61,563 bases of DNA from Arenibacter latericius DSM 15913 (GCF_000424985.1 NZ_AUKX01000034.1:1-61563); one strand, 5' to 3'; shown: positions 8,509 through 17,858, counted from the first letter of the stretch. Notes: generated by a model not told the origin, from the sequence alone. Numbers and translations are program-made.

Positions 8509-10233
8509 TTATTCAACTAGGTTCTGGTACGCCACTCTTTCCCGTAATGCGGGGATATTTTTTGGATCATCAAAATAATCAACGGCTTCCTTAATTTTTA
8601 CAAAAAGGTATGCCTTATCCAAAGAATTGACAATCCCACTCCTAAAAATAATATCTCTTGTTGGCCCAATTGCCCCAGCGATAAAGAATTGTATATCCCT
8701 TTTATGGATTTCTCCAATAACTTGGATAAGCACATTAGAGGCACTTGCATCTATATAATTAATAGCTTCTGCATTCAAAATCACTGCTTTTAACTTAGGA
8801 CCTTTAGCATTGATAAATTTAAAAAGCTGACTTTTAAAATAGGCGGTATTCCCAAAATAGAGTTGGGAGTCGAACCTAACTATTAATAGGTCATCACGAA
8901 CCTCTACCTCATTACCAAAACGATTGACATTCTTATAATAGTCTGATCCTTTTATTTTACCCAAAACCACAAAATGAGGCTTAGAAGTCCTGTACACCAA
9001 TAATAACAAGGACAACAATACCCCTATTAAAATTCCCTGTACAATTCCTATTGAAAGAGTTATTAAAAAGGTGAGTCCAAGCACCAGAAATTCGTCCTTA
9101 TGTTGCTTCCATAAATACTTAGGATAAGATAAATCTATTAACCTAAACACCGAAACCATAATTATAGAAGCAAGCGCTGCTTTTGGCAAGTTATAAAACA
9201 AAGGGGTTAAAAACAGCAGTGTTAATATCACCATCATTACACTAATCACAGAGGCAATGGTACTTTTTGCTCCTGCTTCAAAATTAATGGCTGATCTAGA
9301 AAAACTAGAGGTTACGGGATAAGCTTGAAAAAAAGAACCTATCATATTAGCACTCCCTAAGGCTACAAGTTCCTGACTGGGGTCTATGGTTTCTACTTTG
9401 TTCTTCTCTTCAAACGCTTTACCTATAGAGATAGCCTCTAGGTACCCTAACAACGCCAAGGCTAGTGCAATTGGCCATATCTGCGTTATCTTTTCCCAGG
9501 TGATATTGTGCATTTGAAAACTGGGTAATCCTGCAGGCACATGCCCCACAACCTGCACATCATAGGCTTCCAGGTTAAAAAAATAGACTACTAAGGTGCT
9601 GAGCACAACAACCACTAAGATTGCTGGAAACTTTTTAAACCATTTCTTAAAGGATACAATAATTAGAATTCCAACAAGGCCAATACTAAAATCATAGATA
9701 TTAGTATCACCGAGGTTTTGAATAGTATTAACAACAAGAATATGAAACTTATTACTATTAGCAATGTCGGCACCCAATAAATGTTTTATCTGACTAAAAA
9801 TAATAATTAGGGCAGCAGCAGAGGTAAACCCACTGATAACCGGTTTGGACATAAAGTTCACCAGAAACCCCATCTTCATTAGCCCCAAAGTCAATTGAAA
9901 AAGTCCCACCATAAAGGAGAGAAAAAGTGCCATTAAGATATAATTTTCCACGCCAGTAATGGCCAAAGTCCCTAATCCAGCTGCTACAAGCAGCGAATCC
10001 ATAGCCACAGGCCCAACTGCTATTTGCCTAGAAGTTCCCAGAACGGCATATATAAGCACGGGAAAAATGGAAGCATAGAGTCCATATACGGGCGGCAAGC
10101 CTGCAATCATCGCGTAAGCCATCCCTTGTGGAATCAAAATTATCCCAACTGTAAGTCCGGCTACAACATCTTTTCCAAAATATGATTTATTATATTTTGG
10201 CAGCCAATCCAAGAAAGGGAAAAATTTTCTCAT
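8509..10233 (-). CDS. SulP/SLC26-family anion permease with STAS domain
   Basis: 574 residues. The permease core has the family signature near the N terminus (IPQGMAYAMIAGLPPVYGLY, then GTSRQIAVGPVA) and about a dozen hydrophobic segments to residue 420. A C-terminal STAS domain (about 435-550) contains the hallmark IDASASN after ILNAEAINY. The family carries sulfate, bicarbonate or other anions across the inner membrane. Its place just upstream of the MBL-rhodanese gene, same strand, favours a sulfur oxyanion such as sulfate or sulfite. The start ATG gives MRKFFPFLDWLPKY, a normal SulP beginning. Confidence 0.9.
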   Translation of the reverse strand: MRKFFPFLDWLPKYNKSYFGKDVVAGLTVGIILIPQGMAYAMIAGLPPVYGLYASIFPVLIYAVLGTSRQIAVGPVAMDSLLVAAGLGTLAITGVENYILMALFLSFMVGLFQLTLGLMKMGFLVNFMSKPVISGFTSAAALIIIFSQIKHLLGADIANSNKFHILVVNTIQNLGDTNIYDFSIGLVGILIIVSFKKWFKKFPAILVVVVLSTLVVYFFNLEAYDVQVVGHVPAGLPSFQMHNITWEKITQIWPIALALALLGYLEAISIGKAFEEKNKVETIDPSQELVALGSANMIGSFFQAYPVTSSFSRSAINFEAGAKSTIASVISVMMVILTLLFLTPLFYNLPKAALASIIMVSVFRLIDLSYPKYLWKQHKDEFLVLGLTFLITLSIGIVQGILIGVLLSLLLLVYRTSKPHFVVLGKIKGSDYYKNVNRFGNEVEVRDDLLIVRFDSQLYFGNTAYFKSQLFKFINAKGPKLKAVILNAEAINYIDASASNVLIQVIGEIHKRDIQFFIAGAIGPTRDIIFRSGIVNSLDKAYLFVKIKEAVDYFDDPKNIPALRERVAYQNLVE

Positions 10234-10345
10234 TTGTCAAAATTAGTATTAAATACTTAAATCGAATATAAACACCCTTATTCAATTCAATTTCCGTTTA
10301 ATCCTAAGCAATATATACACAGATAAACAAACCAACGGCATACCA

Positions 10346-10378
10346 TTTGGAAATATTTAGATTAAATCTCCTATCTTG
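10346..10378 (+). promoter_or_regulatory. Putative Bacteroidota promoter of the DUF1080 lipoprotein
   Basis: TTTG (10346-10349) lies 22 bases before TATCTTG (10372-10378), a near match to the TTTG / TAnnTTTG pair. The predicted transcript would begin about 20 bases before the ATG at 10407, which also argues against the in-frame TTG at 10347 as a start. Confidence 0.4.
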
Positions 10379-10406
10379 TCCCCTTAATTTTTCAAATCAA
10401 TTAAAA

Positions 10407-11282
10407 ATGCGAAAATATTCCACTCTTGTACTCTGCTGTCTATTAGGTTTACTATTTACTCAGTGTAGCACTGTGAAATCTGTTTCTCAGCAAGAAGATG
10501 ACGGCTGGGTAGATATGTTTAACGGAAAGGACATAGAAGACTGGACCGCCAAGATTCACCATTATGAGACAGGTGACAATTATGGTGATACCTTTAGGGT
10601 TGAAGATGGCATTATAAAAGTGCGATATGATAAATATGAAGGCGACTTTAATGAACGTTATGGTCACCTATTTTACAATACACCATATTCTTATTACCAC
10701 TTAGTTATTGAATATAGGTTTGTAGGGGAGTTACATCCCGGTGCTCCCGGCTATACTATAAAGAACAGTGGAGTTATGTTCCATTCCCAAGACCCAAAAA
10801 CCATCCTAAAAGAGCAAGATTGGCCCATTTCTGTAGAAATGCAATTTTTAGCAGGACTAGAGGAAGGAAAATCTCGTCCTACTGGGAATATGTGTTCGCC
10901 AGGCACGGATGTGGTCTACGAGGGAAAAATAGACCCTCGCCATTGTATAAATTCAACTTCTAACACCTATTACGGGGATCAATGGGTTCGCGCTGAGGCT
11001 ATTGTTCTCGGAAGTTCCTTGGTGACGCACATTGTTAATGGTGAAAAAGTATTAGAATATTCTAACCCGCAAATTGGTGGTGGAGTAGCTAACGGGTACG
11101 ATCCTGCTATAAAAATAGATGGCAAATTGCTGGAAGAGGGATTTATTGGTCTACAGTCTGAAGGTCAGCCCATAGACTTTAGAAAAGTATCCATTAAAAA
11201 CCTTAAAGGTTGTATGGATCCAAAAGCTAAAAATTATAAGAGTTACTATTTAGAGCCCGATCCAGAGAGTTGTAAGTACTAA
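10407..11282 (+). CDS. DUF1080 (3-keto-glycoside hydrolase-like) lipoprotein
   Basis: 291 residues. The N terminus MRKYSTLVLCCLLGLLFTQC ends in a lipobox with Cys20, so it is an exported lipoprotein. The DUF1080 jelly-roll follows: WVDMFNGKDIEDWTAKI, then GVMFHSQDP, MQFLAG, and the closing IGLQSEGQPIDFRKVSIKNL. Some DUF1080 proteins cleave 3-keto-glycosides or 3-keto-disaccharides. The last 25 residues contain a Cys-bracketed motif (GCMDPKAKNYKS to ESC), a degenerate form of the GCTDP...DGSC module common at the end of secreted Bacteroidota proteins. It stands alone on the plus strand, convergent with the cytochrome c peroxidase gene. Confidence 0.85.
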   Translation: MRKYSTLVLCCLLGLLFTQCSTVKSVSQQEDDGWVDMFNGKDIEDWTAKIHHYETGDNYGDTFRVEDGIIKVRYDKYEGDFNERYGHLFYNTPYSYYHLVIEYRFVGELHPGAPGYTIKNSGVMFHSQDPKTILKEQDWPISVEMQFLAGLEEGKSRPTGNMCSPGTDVVYEGKIDPRHCINSTSNTYYGDQWVRAEAIVLGSSLVTHIVNGEKVLEYSNPQIGGGVANGYDPAIKIDGKLLEEGFIGLQSEGQPIDFRKVSIKNLKGCMDPKAKNYKSYYLEPDPESCKY

Positions 11283-11304
11283 TAAATGATTAGATCCCTA
11301 TTAA

Positions 11305-11342
11305 TTATCATTACTCTTACTGTTAAGTGGGAGTAATGATAA
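11305..11342. terminator. Bidirectional hairpin between convergent genes
   Basis: A perfect 12-bp stem, TTATCATTACTC (11305-11316) with GAGTAATGATAA (11331-11342), fills the 62-base gap between the DUF1080 and cytochrome c peroxidase stops. There is no long T run, so termination efficiency is uncertain. Confidence 0.6.
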
Positions 11343-11344
11343 CA

Positions 11345-12523
11345 CTAGTGGATATTGCCTCCTACAGGCAGTCCACTTGGTACTTTTTCCGGAATATCTG
11401 TATCAAAATCAGGATCGTTCAGCGTGTTTAAAAAGGAAATTATTCTAGACATATCCTTTACACTAAGCTGTAGTTCCCTTACTAACGGATCAAACATTTC
11501 TTTTGATACATTGGGGTTTCTGGTTTTTCCAAATGAGATATCCTCATAGAACTCCAACACTTGCCTTAGGTCTCGGAAACTACCATTGTGCACATAGGGT
11601 GCTGTAAACCTTAAATTTCTCAAGGTGGGTGTTCTAAAGGCATAACTACTATCCACACCGCTATCTGGCGTATCTAACTTGCTATTCTCTGGCACTCCCA
11701 AAACATGTAATTTATAATCCGAGAACATAGGACCATTATGACAATTGATACAGCCAACGGATTTAAAAAGCGCAAATCCTTCCTTTTCCGATCTAGAAAT
11801 AGCATCTAAATCCCCATTCATATATTGATCAAATCGGGAATTATTGGCTATCAATGTTCTTTCAAATGCAGCAATAGCTTTAGCAATATGGATGCTATCT
11901 ATAGAAACATGGTCACCAAATGCTTTATTAAAAAGATCCCTATACTCCGGAATATTTTTAAGTCTTTGTGTGACTTCCTGTAATATCTCGGATTTATCAA
12001 AATGATTCCCTCTCATTTCTTCCAGGGTTTTTATAGGTTCCAAAGCTTGGTCCTCAAGGCTCTTTACCCGATCGTCCCAGAACATGGGCGCTTTCACAGG
12101 ATCATACTCGTATTTATCGGTAATTCCGTTAAAAGCCGTATTTAGGATAGTTGGGGAGTTACGTTTCATCAAGGGAATGGTATTGGGCGTATTAAACACC
12201 CTTTTACTACCCAACCCCTTACCATTAGCACCTATAGAAAGATCTAAAAATTCTGCATATCCAGTAGAAGGGTGGTGGCAACTTGCACAGGAAACATCCA
12301 TCCCTCCCGAAAGAATGGGATCATAAAATAAGACTTTCCCTAAATCTTCCTTATCTACGGAATTGGGATTATCGGCAGGGAATTTAATTTCTGTTGGCAA
12401 TGCGGCTACAGTAGGAATTTGCCTAACAGGCTCAGGATTATTAATTTTCTCAACTTTAGGATTCCCACAGCTTATCCAAAGCATAGGCAAACACAACATA
12501 TAATTTAAGGTGGCACATTTCAT
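11345..12523 (-). CDS. Di-haem cytochrome c peroxidase family lipoprotein
   Basis: 392 residues with a lipobox (LPMLWISC, Cys19) placing it outside the inner membrane. Two c-type haem sites are present: CASCH (79-83) and CINCH (258-262). Other family blocks are GKVLFYDPILS, NTAFN, MFWDDR, ALEPI, AFERTL, TPTLRNL and YVHNGSF. The family reduces hydrogen peroxide (CCP) or modifies other substrates (MauG). It is the last of a co-directional series after the aldose epimerase and the Crp/Fnr regulator, 63 bases from the latter, which could control it. Confidence 0.92.
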   Translation of the reverse strand: MKCATLNYMLCLPMLWISCGNPKVEKINNPEPVRQIPTVAALPTEIKFPADNPNSVDKEDLGKVLFYDPILSGGMDVSCASCHHPSTGYAEFLDLSIGANGKGLGSKRVFNTPNTIPLMKRNSPTILNTAFNGITDKYEYDPVKAPMFWDDRVKSLEDQALEPIKTLEEMRGNHFDKSEILQEVTQRLKNIPEYRDLFNKAFGDHVSIDSIHIAKAIAAFERTLIANNSRFDQYMNGDLDAISRSEKEGFALFKSVGCINCHNGPMFSDYKLHVLGVPENSKLDTPDSGVDSSYAFRTPTLRNLRFTAPYVHNGSFRDLRQVLEFYEDISFGKTRNPNVSKEMFDPLVRELQLSVKDMSRIISFLNTLNDPDFDTDIPEKVPSGLPVGGNIH

Positions 12524-12586
12524 TTATGTGAAACTTTTCATAAAAAAACATATCCTTCGCCATGTAAAACTTAAGAAAAAAATGGA

Positions 12587-13219
12587 CTAAAGTTTTAAAA
12601 TTTTAATATGGTTCCGGTTTAGTTCTATCTCCCCGTCTCTTTCCATCTTCTTTAGTAGTCTTGATACCACTACCCTAGAAGTATGCAAGTCATACGCAAT
12701 TTCTTGATGGGTGGTATACACAATATCATCTTGGGTTACCTTGGCTTTATCGTGAAGATACTTCAATAGGCGTTCATCCATTTTTAAAAATGCCAAAGAG
12801 TCTACCGTTTCCATTAATTCCATCATTCTAGAGTGGTAGCTATCCAATATAAAACGCTGCCATGTTTTATATTTCCCCATCCAGCTTTCCATATATTCAA
12901 CGGGAATCATCAGCAATTCGGTATCCATTTCGGCCATTGCCCTTATTTCGCTCTTTTTACCTCCAAAACAGCAAGAAAACGTCATAGCACAGGTATCACC
13001 TCGCTCAATAAAATAAAGAAGCAGTTCGTTTCCATCGTCATCTTCTCGCATTACTTTTACAGCGCCTTGTAATAAGAGTGGCATTGTTTGGACATTATCA
13101 CCAATATCCATTAATTTCTCCCCTTGTTCTATTTTTTTATAAATACCAACATCCCTAATTTCTTTGAGCAACTCCTTTTCAAAAAGATAGCCGTAATAAC
13201 GATCTAATGCCTCTTTCAT
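12587..13219 (-). CDS. Crp/Fnr-family transcription regulator
   Basis: 210 residues: an N-terminal cyclic-nucleotide-binding-like beta-barrel (about 15-125; QGEKLMDIGDNVQTMPLLLQ, then GAVKVM) and a C-terminal winged helix (about 145-205; QEIAYDLHTSRVVVSRLLKK, then MERDGEI). No N-terminal Cys cluster of the FNR type is seen. Adjacent Cys in FSCCFGG lie in the sensor barrel and might be redox-sensitive, which is speculation. It follows the aldose epimerase with only 10 bases between them and precedes the cytochrome c peroxidase gene. Confidence 0.9.
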   Translation of the reverse strand: MKEALDRYYGYLFEKELLKEIRDVGIYKKIEQGEKLMDIGDNVQTMPLLLQGAVKVMREDDDGNELLLYFIERGDTCAMTFSCCFGGKKSEIRAMAEMDTELLMIPVEYMESWMGKYKTWQRFILDSYHSRMMELMETVDSLAFLKMDERLLKYLHDKAKVTQDDIVYTTHQEIAYDLHTSRVVVSRLLKKMERDGEIELNRNHIKILKL

Positions 13220-13229
13220 AATTCTCCCA

Positions 13230-14009
13230 TTAATTATTGACCTCCAATGTCACTCTAAACACTTCCCCAGATTTTTTCAGTTTCTGAAAACCAGTATGTA
13301 ATTGAGGCTGCTGAACATTATACGGATAAAAGGAGATAGGTTCTAAACATACCATATTAGATACCTCTGTCCACAACATAAAATGCCCAAACCCTTCGGT
13401 CGTAATCTTTAGTTTCTTACCGTCGGACAGCGTTAAGGAATCACAATCCAAAACAGGAAGCGCTCTATTCCCCACTTCCAATATTTGATCTAATGATACT
13501 GTTTTCTCCCCAGTAATGACTACTGGATTAGCGGTATGCAATTTAAAAGCCGGATGATATCCTAACATAAACGGCATGCCCTCCTCCCCTTTAATCTCAA
13601 ATTGAATTGTTAAACCTCGCTCATTAAGATTATACGATTTTAAGAATTCAAAACTATAAGGCCACGATAAATATTCCTCGGTAGACTTATCGGGAAACTT
13701 ACTATTTTTCACTTTGGTGCCAGTAACATATTGTTTCATAAAACTGGCACTATTTTCCGTTTGCTGAATAAGCTTATAATTTAACTCCCTAAGCAAACCA
13801 TGTTGGTCTTGTACTGCTACTCCTTTGACAGTTTCCACCCTAAAATTAGCTTCTTGCGTAGGTCCAATTATAGGAAACATCTCCGTATCCGAATTTCTCC
13901 ATCCCGGACTCCCTTTTTGGTGAATATATTCATGACCATCCACATTAAATCCTACCAACTCTCCGGCGTCTATAGTAACTCTTTTTCCGTTTTGTATTAA
14001 ATTCAGCAT
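13230..14009 (-). CDS. Aldose 1-epimerase family protein (LacX-like)
   Basis: 259 residues of the galactose-mutarotase beta-sandwich fold. Recognisable blocks are MFPIIGP, DQHGLLRELNY, FMLGYHPAFKL with the probable catalytic His, and CLEPISFYPYN with the probable catalytic Glu. Family members interconvert alpha and beta anomers of hexoses in the cytoplasm. The stop lies 10 bases before the Crp/Fnr start, so the two are probably co-transcribed. Confidence 0.85.
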   Translation of the reverse strand: MLNLIQNGKRVTIDAGELVGFNVDGHEYIHQKGSPGWRNSDTEMFPIIGPTQEANFRVETVKGVAVQDQHGLLRELNYKLIQQTENSASFMKQYVTGTKVKNSKFPDKSTEEYLSWPYSFEFLKSYNLNERGLTIQFEIKGEEGMPFMLGYHPAFKLHTANPVVITGEKTVSLDQILEVGNRALPVLDCDSLTLSDGKKLKITTEGFGHFMLWTEVSNMVCLEPISFYPYNVQQPQLHTGFQKLKKSGEVFRVTLEVNN

Positions 14010-14131
14010 CTGTTCTTTTCTTGTATTAATCTATATTTTATAAAACAAATCTATTACAATTACAGTTAACGTTATAGTAATTGTGGTAGTATATAATTCT
14101 TGAGATAGAGGCTTTTGCTCCTATAAAATTC

Positions 14132-15112
14132 CTAATCCATAAACCCATTTTCTTTCATCCATTCATCGTTAAATATTTTACCTACATATCTACTTCCGTG
14201 ATCGTGAAATAAAACTACCACAAGGTCATCTTTAATAAAGTGATCTGCTAATTGCAATACCCCTTTTATAGCTGCCCCAGCAGAATTACCTAAAAACATG
14301 GCTTCTTCCTTGGCTAACCGCCGCGTATAAACCGCAGCATCTTTATCAGTAACCTTTGTAAACCCGTCTATAATATTAAAATGGACGTTTTCTGGTAAAA
14401 TATCTTCACCTATGCCTTCCGTAGTATAGGGATAGATTTCTTTTTCGTCAAAAATACCCGTTTCATGATATTTCTTAAAAACAGACCCGTAAGTATCTAC
14501 ACCCCAAATCTTAATATCCGAATTCTTTTCTTTTAAATAGGTACCTACTCCAGAAATGGTGCCTCCTGTTCCCACCCCAACTACAAAATGAGTAATCTTC
14601 CCCTTAGTCTGTCTCCAAATTTCAGGCCCCGTACTTAAGTAATGGGCTTTGCAATTGGAGGGGTTGTCATATTGGTTTACGTACCATGAATTGGGAATTT
14701 CCTTAGCCAATCTTTTTGCGGTTGAATAATAACTTTTAGGATCTTCTGGAGCAACGTTAGTAGGACATACATGAACCTCACTACCCATGGCTCTAAGAAT
14801 ATCTACCTTTTCTTTGGACTGTTTATCACTAATAACACACACCATTTTATACCCTTTTATAATCGCTACCAAAGCAAGTCCCATTCCTGTGTTTCCTGAT
14901 GTACTCTCTATAATGGTTCCTCCAGGTTTTAATAAACCTGAAGCTTCGGCATCCTCAATCATCTGAAGTGCCATCCGGTCCTTCACAGAATTTCCGGGAT
15001 TAAAAGTCTCATATTTAGCGAGTACTAAGCAGGGTAAATCTGCCGTTATACGGTTCAATTTTATCAGTGGTGTGTTCCCTATGGTTCCTAGTATATTTTC
15101 CGAGTACTCCAT
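14132..15112 (-). CDS. PLP-dependent cystathionine beta-synthase / cysteine synthase family enzyme
   Basis: 326 residues from the ATG at 15112 (MEYSENILGTIGNTPLIKLN), preferred over an ATG 16 codons upstream that adds an unrelated MLVNCCS head. The PLP lysine is in NPGNSVKDRM, the phosphate-binding loop is VGTGGTISGVGTYL, and STSGNTGMGLAL is the substrate loop. The late motif HDHGSRYVGKIFNDEWM resembles cystathionine beta-synthases more than CysK. No CBS regulatory pair is attached. The reaction is condensation of serine or O-acetylserine with homocysteine or sulfide. A nested palindrome lies just upstream (15183-15224). Confidence 0.88.
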   Translation of the reverse strand: MEYSENILGTIGNTPLIKLNRITADLPCLVLAKYETFNPGNSVKDRMALQMIEDAEASGLLKPGGTIIESTSGNTGMGLALVAIIKGYKMVCVISDKQSKEKVDILRAMGSEVHVCPTNVAPEDPKSYYSTAKRLAKEIPNSWYVNQYDNPSNCKAHYLSTGPEIWRQTKGKITHFVVGVGTGGTISGVGTYLKEKNSDIKIWGVDTYGSVFKKYHETGIFDEKEIYPYTTEGIGEDILPENVHFNIIDGFTKVTDKDAAVYTRRLAKEEAMFLGNSAGAAIKGVLQLADHFIKDDLVVVLFHDHGSRYVGKIFNDEWMKENGFMD

Positions 15113-15182
15113 ATGATATAAAGATAACGGATTCTTAAGGGAACAACAATTAACTAGCAATCCGAATCACAAATAATAAATA

Positions 15183-15224
15183 GTTCTCGCATTTCTGCAA
15201 CTAGTTGCGTAGCTAAGCGAGAAC
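15183..15224. repeat. Nested palindrome upstream of the CBS-like gene
   Basis: GTTCTCGC (15183-15190) and GCGAGAAC (15217-15224) form a perfect outer 8-bp stem. Inside is a perfect 12-bp palindrome, GCAACTAGTTGC (15197-15208). The element lies in the 205-base minus-strand leader between the LolC/E-like gene and the CBS-like gene. It could be a terminator for the former, an attenuator for the latter, or part of a degraded mobile repeat; no T run follows on either strand. Confidence 0.5.
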
Positions 15225-15365
15225 AAATGAAGAATGAATTTTCATCAGACTGTATTGCTTTAATAAAAAAGGGATGTGATTTTGATGGACTATCACTTAA
15301 ATTCTAGCGAGGGCAAAACACCTGCAGCTCCATTTCTTTGAGAATATCATGAAAACCTATTAGGT

Positions 15366-16607
15366 CTATTCAAACTTAATAGCCTTTACCGGAGAAATTT
15401 TAGTGATTACATAGGATGGAATTAAAAGCATCAACAAACACAAAAACAAGACTCCTATATTTAACGCCAATACCATCCAAACATCAATATACACGGGAAC
15501 ATAGTCTATATAATACTCCTTGGGATTGGGGAATTTCAACAATCTAAACTTATACTGTAGGCCAATAAACCCTAATCCAATAACATTCCCCAAGAGTAGA
15601 CCAACTCCGATAAGATAACTTGCGTTGTACAGAAATATTTTTCTAATACTCCAATTAGAGGAACCCAAGGCTTTTAATATTCCAATCATCTGCGTACGCT
15701 CCAAGATTAAAACCAAAAGTGCAGTAATCATATTAAAACCTCCGACTATTATCATAATCCCTATGATAATAGCGATATTTAAATCGAAGAGGCCAATCCA
15801 TTCAAATATTCTAAAATATTTCCCTTGAATGGTTTGGGTATCTAAATCTGACAAGGTTTTCCCATAAATCTCTTTCGCTTTGATTTCCATATCATCAAAA
15901 TTATCGAGAAAGATTTCAAAATTTCCCACCTCATTATCGGCCCATTTATTCATATGGCGAATGTGACGAATATCGATAAAAATGTAGGAAGCATCCAGTT
16001 CTTCAAATCCACTATCATAGATCCCTGTGATAGTAAACTTTCTTTGATTGGGCATTTTAGATTCATCGTCCTCCTTAAAAAAGATAGATATAAAAGTATC
16101 TCCCGTTTTAAAGTTAAGCCTGTTAGCCAAAACCTGGGATATTAAAACCTCATCATTTAAGTCCTCTGTATAATCGGGTAGCCTACCATCGATTAAAAAT
16201 TCTTTAAAAACCTCCCAATTAAAATCATTGCCCACGCCTTTAGCAATTATCCCCTCGAAGGTTTCCTCTGTCCTAATTATACCCGCTTTAGTAGCCACAC
16301 CCTGAATGTGCTGTATACCACTGATATCTTTAAACTCTGGGTAAAATTCTTGCTCTAGAGAAACGGGGACTACGGATACGTCCGAATTATTATTGTCGTA
16401 GTTGTAAATCTGGATATGCCCATTAAATGCAGCTATTTTCTCCCTTATCTTATGTTTTAATCCAACGCCTGTTGCTATGGCCACCAACATCATTATAACC
16501 CCTAATGCAATTGCAGCAATTGCAATTTTTATTATTGGAGCAGATATACTAATTTTATGCTCTTTGGCAGTAACCAGCCGCTTGGCAATAAAAAATTCTA
16601 AATTCAA
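15366..16607 (-). CDS. LolC/LolE-like ABC transporter permease
   Basis: 413 residues. One transmembrane helix near the N terminus (about 24-48) is followed by a large periplasmic domain and a C-terminal FtsX-type block of three helices (about 275-405). The family start MNLEFFIAKRL requires TTG as the initiation codon at 16607. LolC/E-type permeases extract lipoproteins from the inner membrane with LolD; no ATPase gene is nearby. The start codon is only 3 bases from the divergent start of the NamZ gene, so each promoter must lie inside the other gene or its leader. Confidence 0.85.
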   Translation of the reverse strand: MNLEFFIAKRLVTAKEHKISISAPIIKIAIAAIALGVIMMLVAIATGVGLKHKIREKIAAFNGHIQIYNYDNNNSDVSVVPVSLEQEFYPEFKDISGIQHIQGVATKAGIIRTEETFEGIIAKGVGNDFNWEVFKEFLIDGRLPDYTEDLNDEVLISQVLANRLNFKTGDTFISIFFKEDDESKMPNQRKFTITGIYDSGFEELDASYIFIDIRHIRHMNKWADNEVGNFEIFLDNFDDMEIKAKEIYGKTLSDLDTQTIQGKYFRIFEWIGLFDLNIAIIIGIMIIVGGFNMITALLVLILERTQMIGILKALGSSNWSIRKIFLYNASYLIGVGLLLGNVIGLGFIGLQYKFRLLKFPNPKEYYIDYVPVYIDVWMVLALNIGVLFLCLLMLLIPSYVITKISPVKAIKFE

Positions 16608-16610
16608 ATT

Positions 16611-17858
16611 ATGGCAGTTTTTTCCGTTTTCAAAAATACAGTTTTATTATTGGTTTTTATAGCTTCTTCTTGTGGAAACCCAAACAAGTCTAACAACAAG
16701 GATCAAGGTACAAAATTGGGCACAGCTGCCATGGAAACCGAATCGCCCATAATTGTAGGCGCTAATAGGACCGAAAAGTATCTTCCACTGTTAAAAGGAA
16801 AAAAGGTAGCCATTGTAGCTAACCAGACTAGTGTGATCTTTAAAGATCCAGAGCATTTGACACATACGCACTTAGTGGACTCCTTAAAAACGCTAGATAT
16901 AGACTTAAAACTTGTATTTGCACCAGAACACGGATTTCGTGGTGAGGCAGATGCCGGAGAAAAGGTAACTGATGGCAAAGATGAAAAGACAGGCCTTCCC
17001 TTGATCTCACTATATGGAAGTAATAGAAAACCAACAAAAGAACAGTTAAAGGATATAGACGTGGTGCTTTTCGACATACAGGATGTAGGTGTTCGCTTCT
17101 ATACCTATATAGCCACCATGCAATTGGTAATGGAAGCATGTGCCGCAGAAAACATTCCCGTGATTGTATTAGACAGGCCTAACCCTAATGGGCACTATGT
17201 AGACGGACCCACCATGGAAACAGAACACAGAGGATTTTTGGGGTTAACCAATATTCCACTAGTATACGGGATGACTATTGGAGAATATGCCAATATGATT
17301 AACAAAGAGGGCATGATGGAGAACCAAGTAAAGGCAGATCTTACCGTAATCCCTTTAGAAAACTACAATCATTTTAAAGATTATAATTTACCCATTAGGC
17401 CGTCACCAAACTTACCTAACAACACTTCTATTTATCTATACCCTAGCTTAGGATTCTTTGAAGGCACCAATATAAATGCAGGAAGAGGTACGGAATTTCA
17501 GTTTCAAAGGTACGGGGCTCCTTTTCTAGATAGTACCCAATACAGCTTTAAATATACCCCTGCCCCCAATTTTGGCTCTAAAAGCCCCAAACATAATGGC
17601 AAGGTATGTTATGGGAAAGACCTTTCTGAAATGCCAAAAATGAACTCAGTAGATTTAAACTTTTTATTGGACGCTTATCAAAATAGTACCGATAAGGAGT
17701 TATTCTTTCTCACTAGTGGCTTTACTAGGCATGCTGGAACAGAAAAACTACAAAAGCAGATAGAGGCCGGACTCTTACAAGATGAGATAAAAGCGACTTG
17801 GCAGGAAGACATCAACAACTTTAAAAAAATTAGAGAAAAGCACCTCCTTTATAATTGA
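16611..17858 (+). CDS. namZ: Exo-beta-N-acetylmuramidase NamZ-like lipoprotein (DUF1343)
   Basis: 415 residues. The N terminus ends in the lipobox FIASSC (Cys about 22), so it is a lipoprotein. DUF1343 motifs are clear: VAIVANQTS, FAPEHGFRGEADAGEKV, SLYG, DIQDVGVRFYTYIATM, DRPNPNGHYVDGP, PSPNLPN and FEGTNINAGRGTE. NamZ of Tannerella releases MurNAc from peptidoglycan fragments, and DUF1343 is its family (GH171), so a role in muropeptide recycling outside the inner membrane is likely. The 3' end overlaps the convergent desaturase-type gene by 10 bases. Confidence 0.85.
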   Translation: MAVFSVFKNTVLLLVFIASSCGNPNKSNNKDQGTKLGTAAMETESPIIVGANRTEKYLPLLKGKKVAIVANQTSVIFKDPEHLTHTHLVDSLKTLDIDLKLVFAPEHGFRGEADAGEKVTDGKDEKTGLPLISLYGSNRKPTKEQLKDIDVVLFDIQDVGVRFYTYIATMQLVMEACAAENIPVIVLDRPNPNGHYVDGPTMETEHRGFLGLTNIPLVYGMTIGEYANMINKEGMMENQVKADLTVIPLENYNHFKDYNLPIRPSPNLPNNTSIYLYPSLGFFEGTNINAGRGTEFQFQRYGAPFLDSTQYSFKYTPAPNFGSKSPKHNGKVCYGKDLSEMPKMNSVDLNFLLDAYQNSTDKELFFLTSGFTRHAGTEKLQKQIEAGLLQDEIKATWQEDINNFKKIREKHLLYN

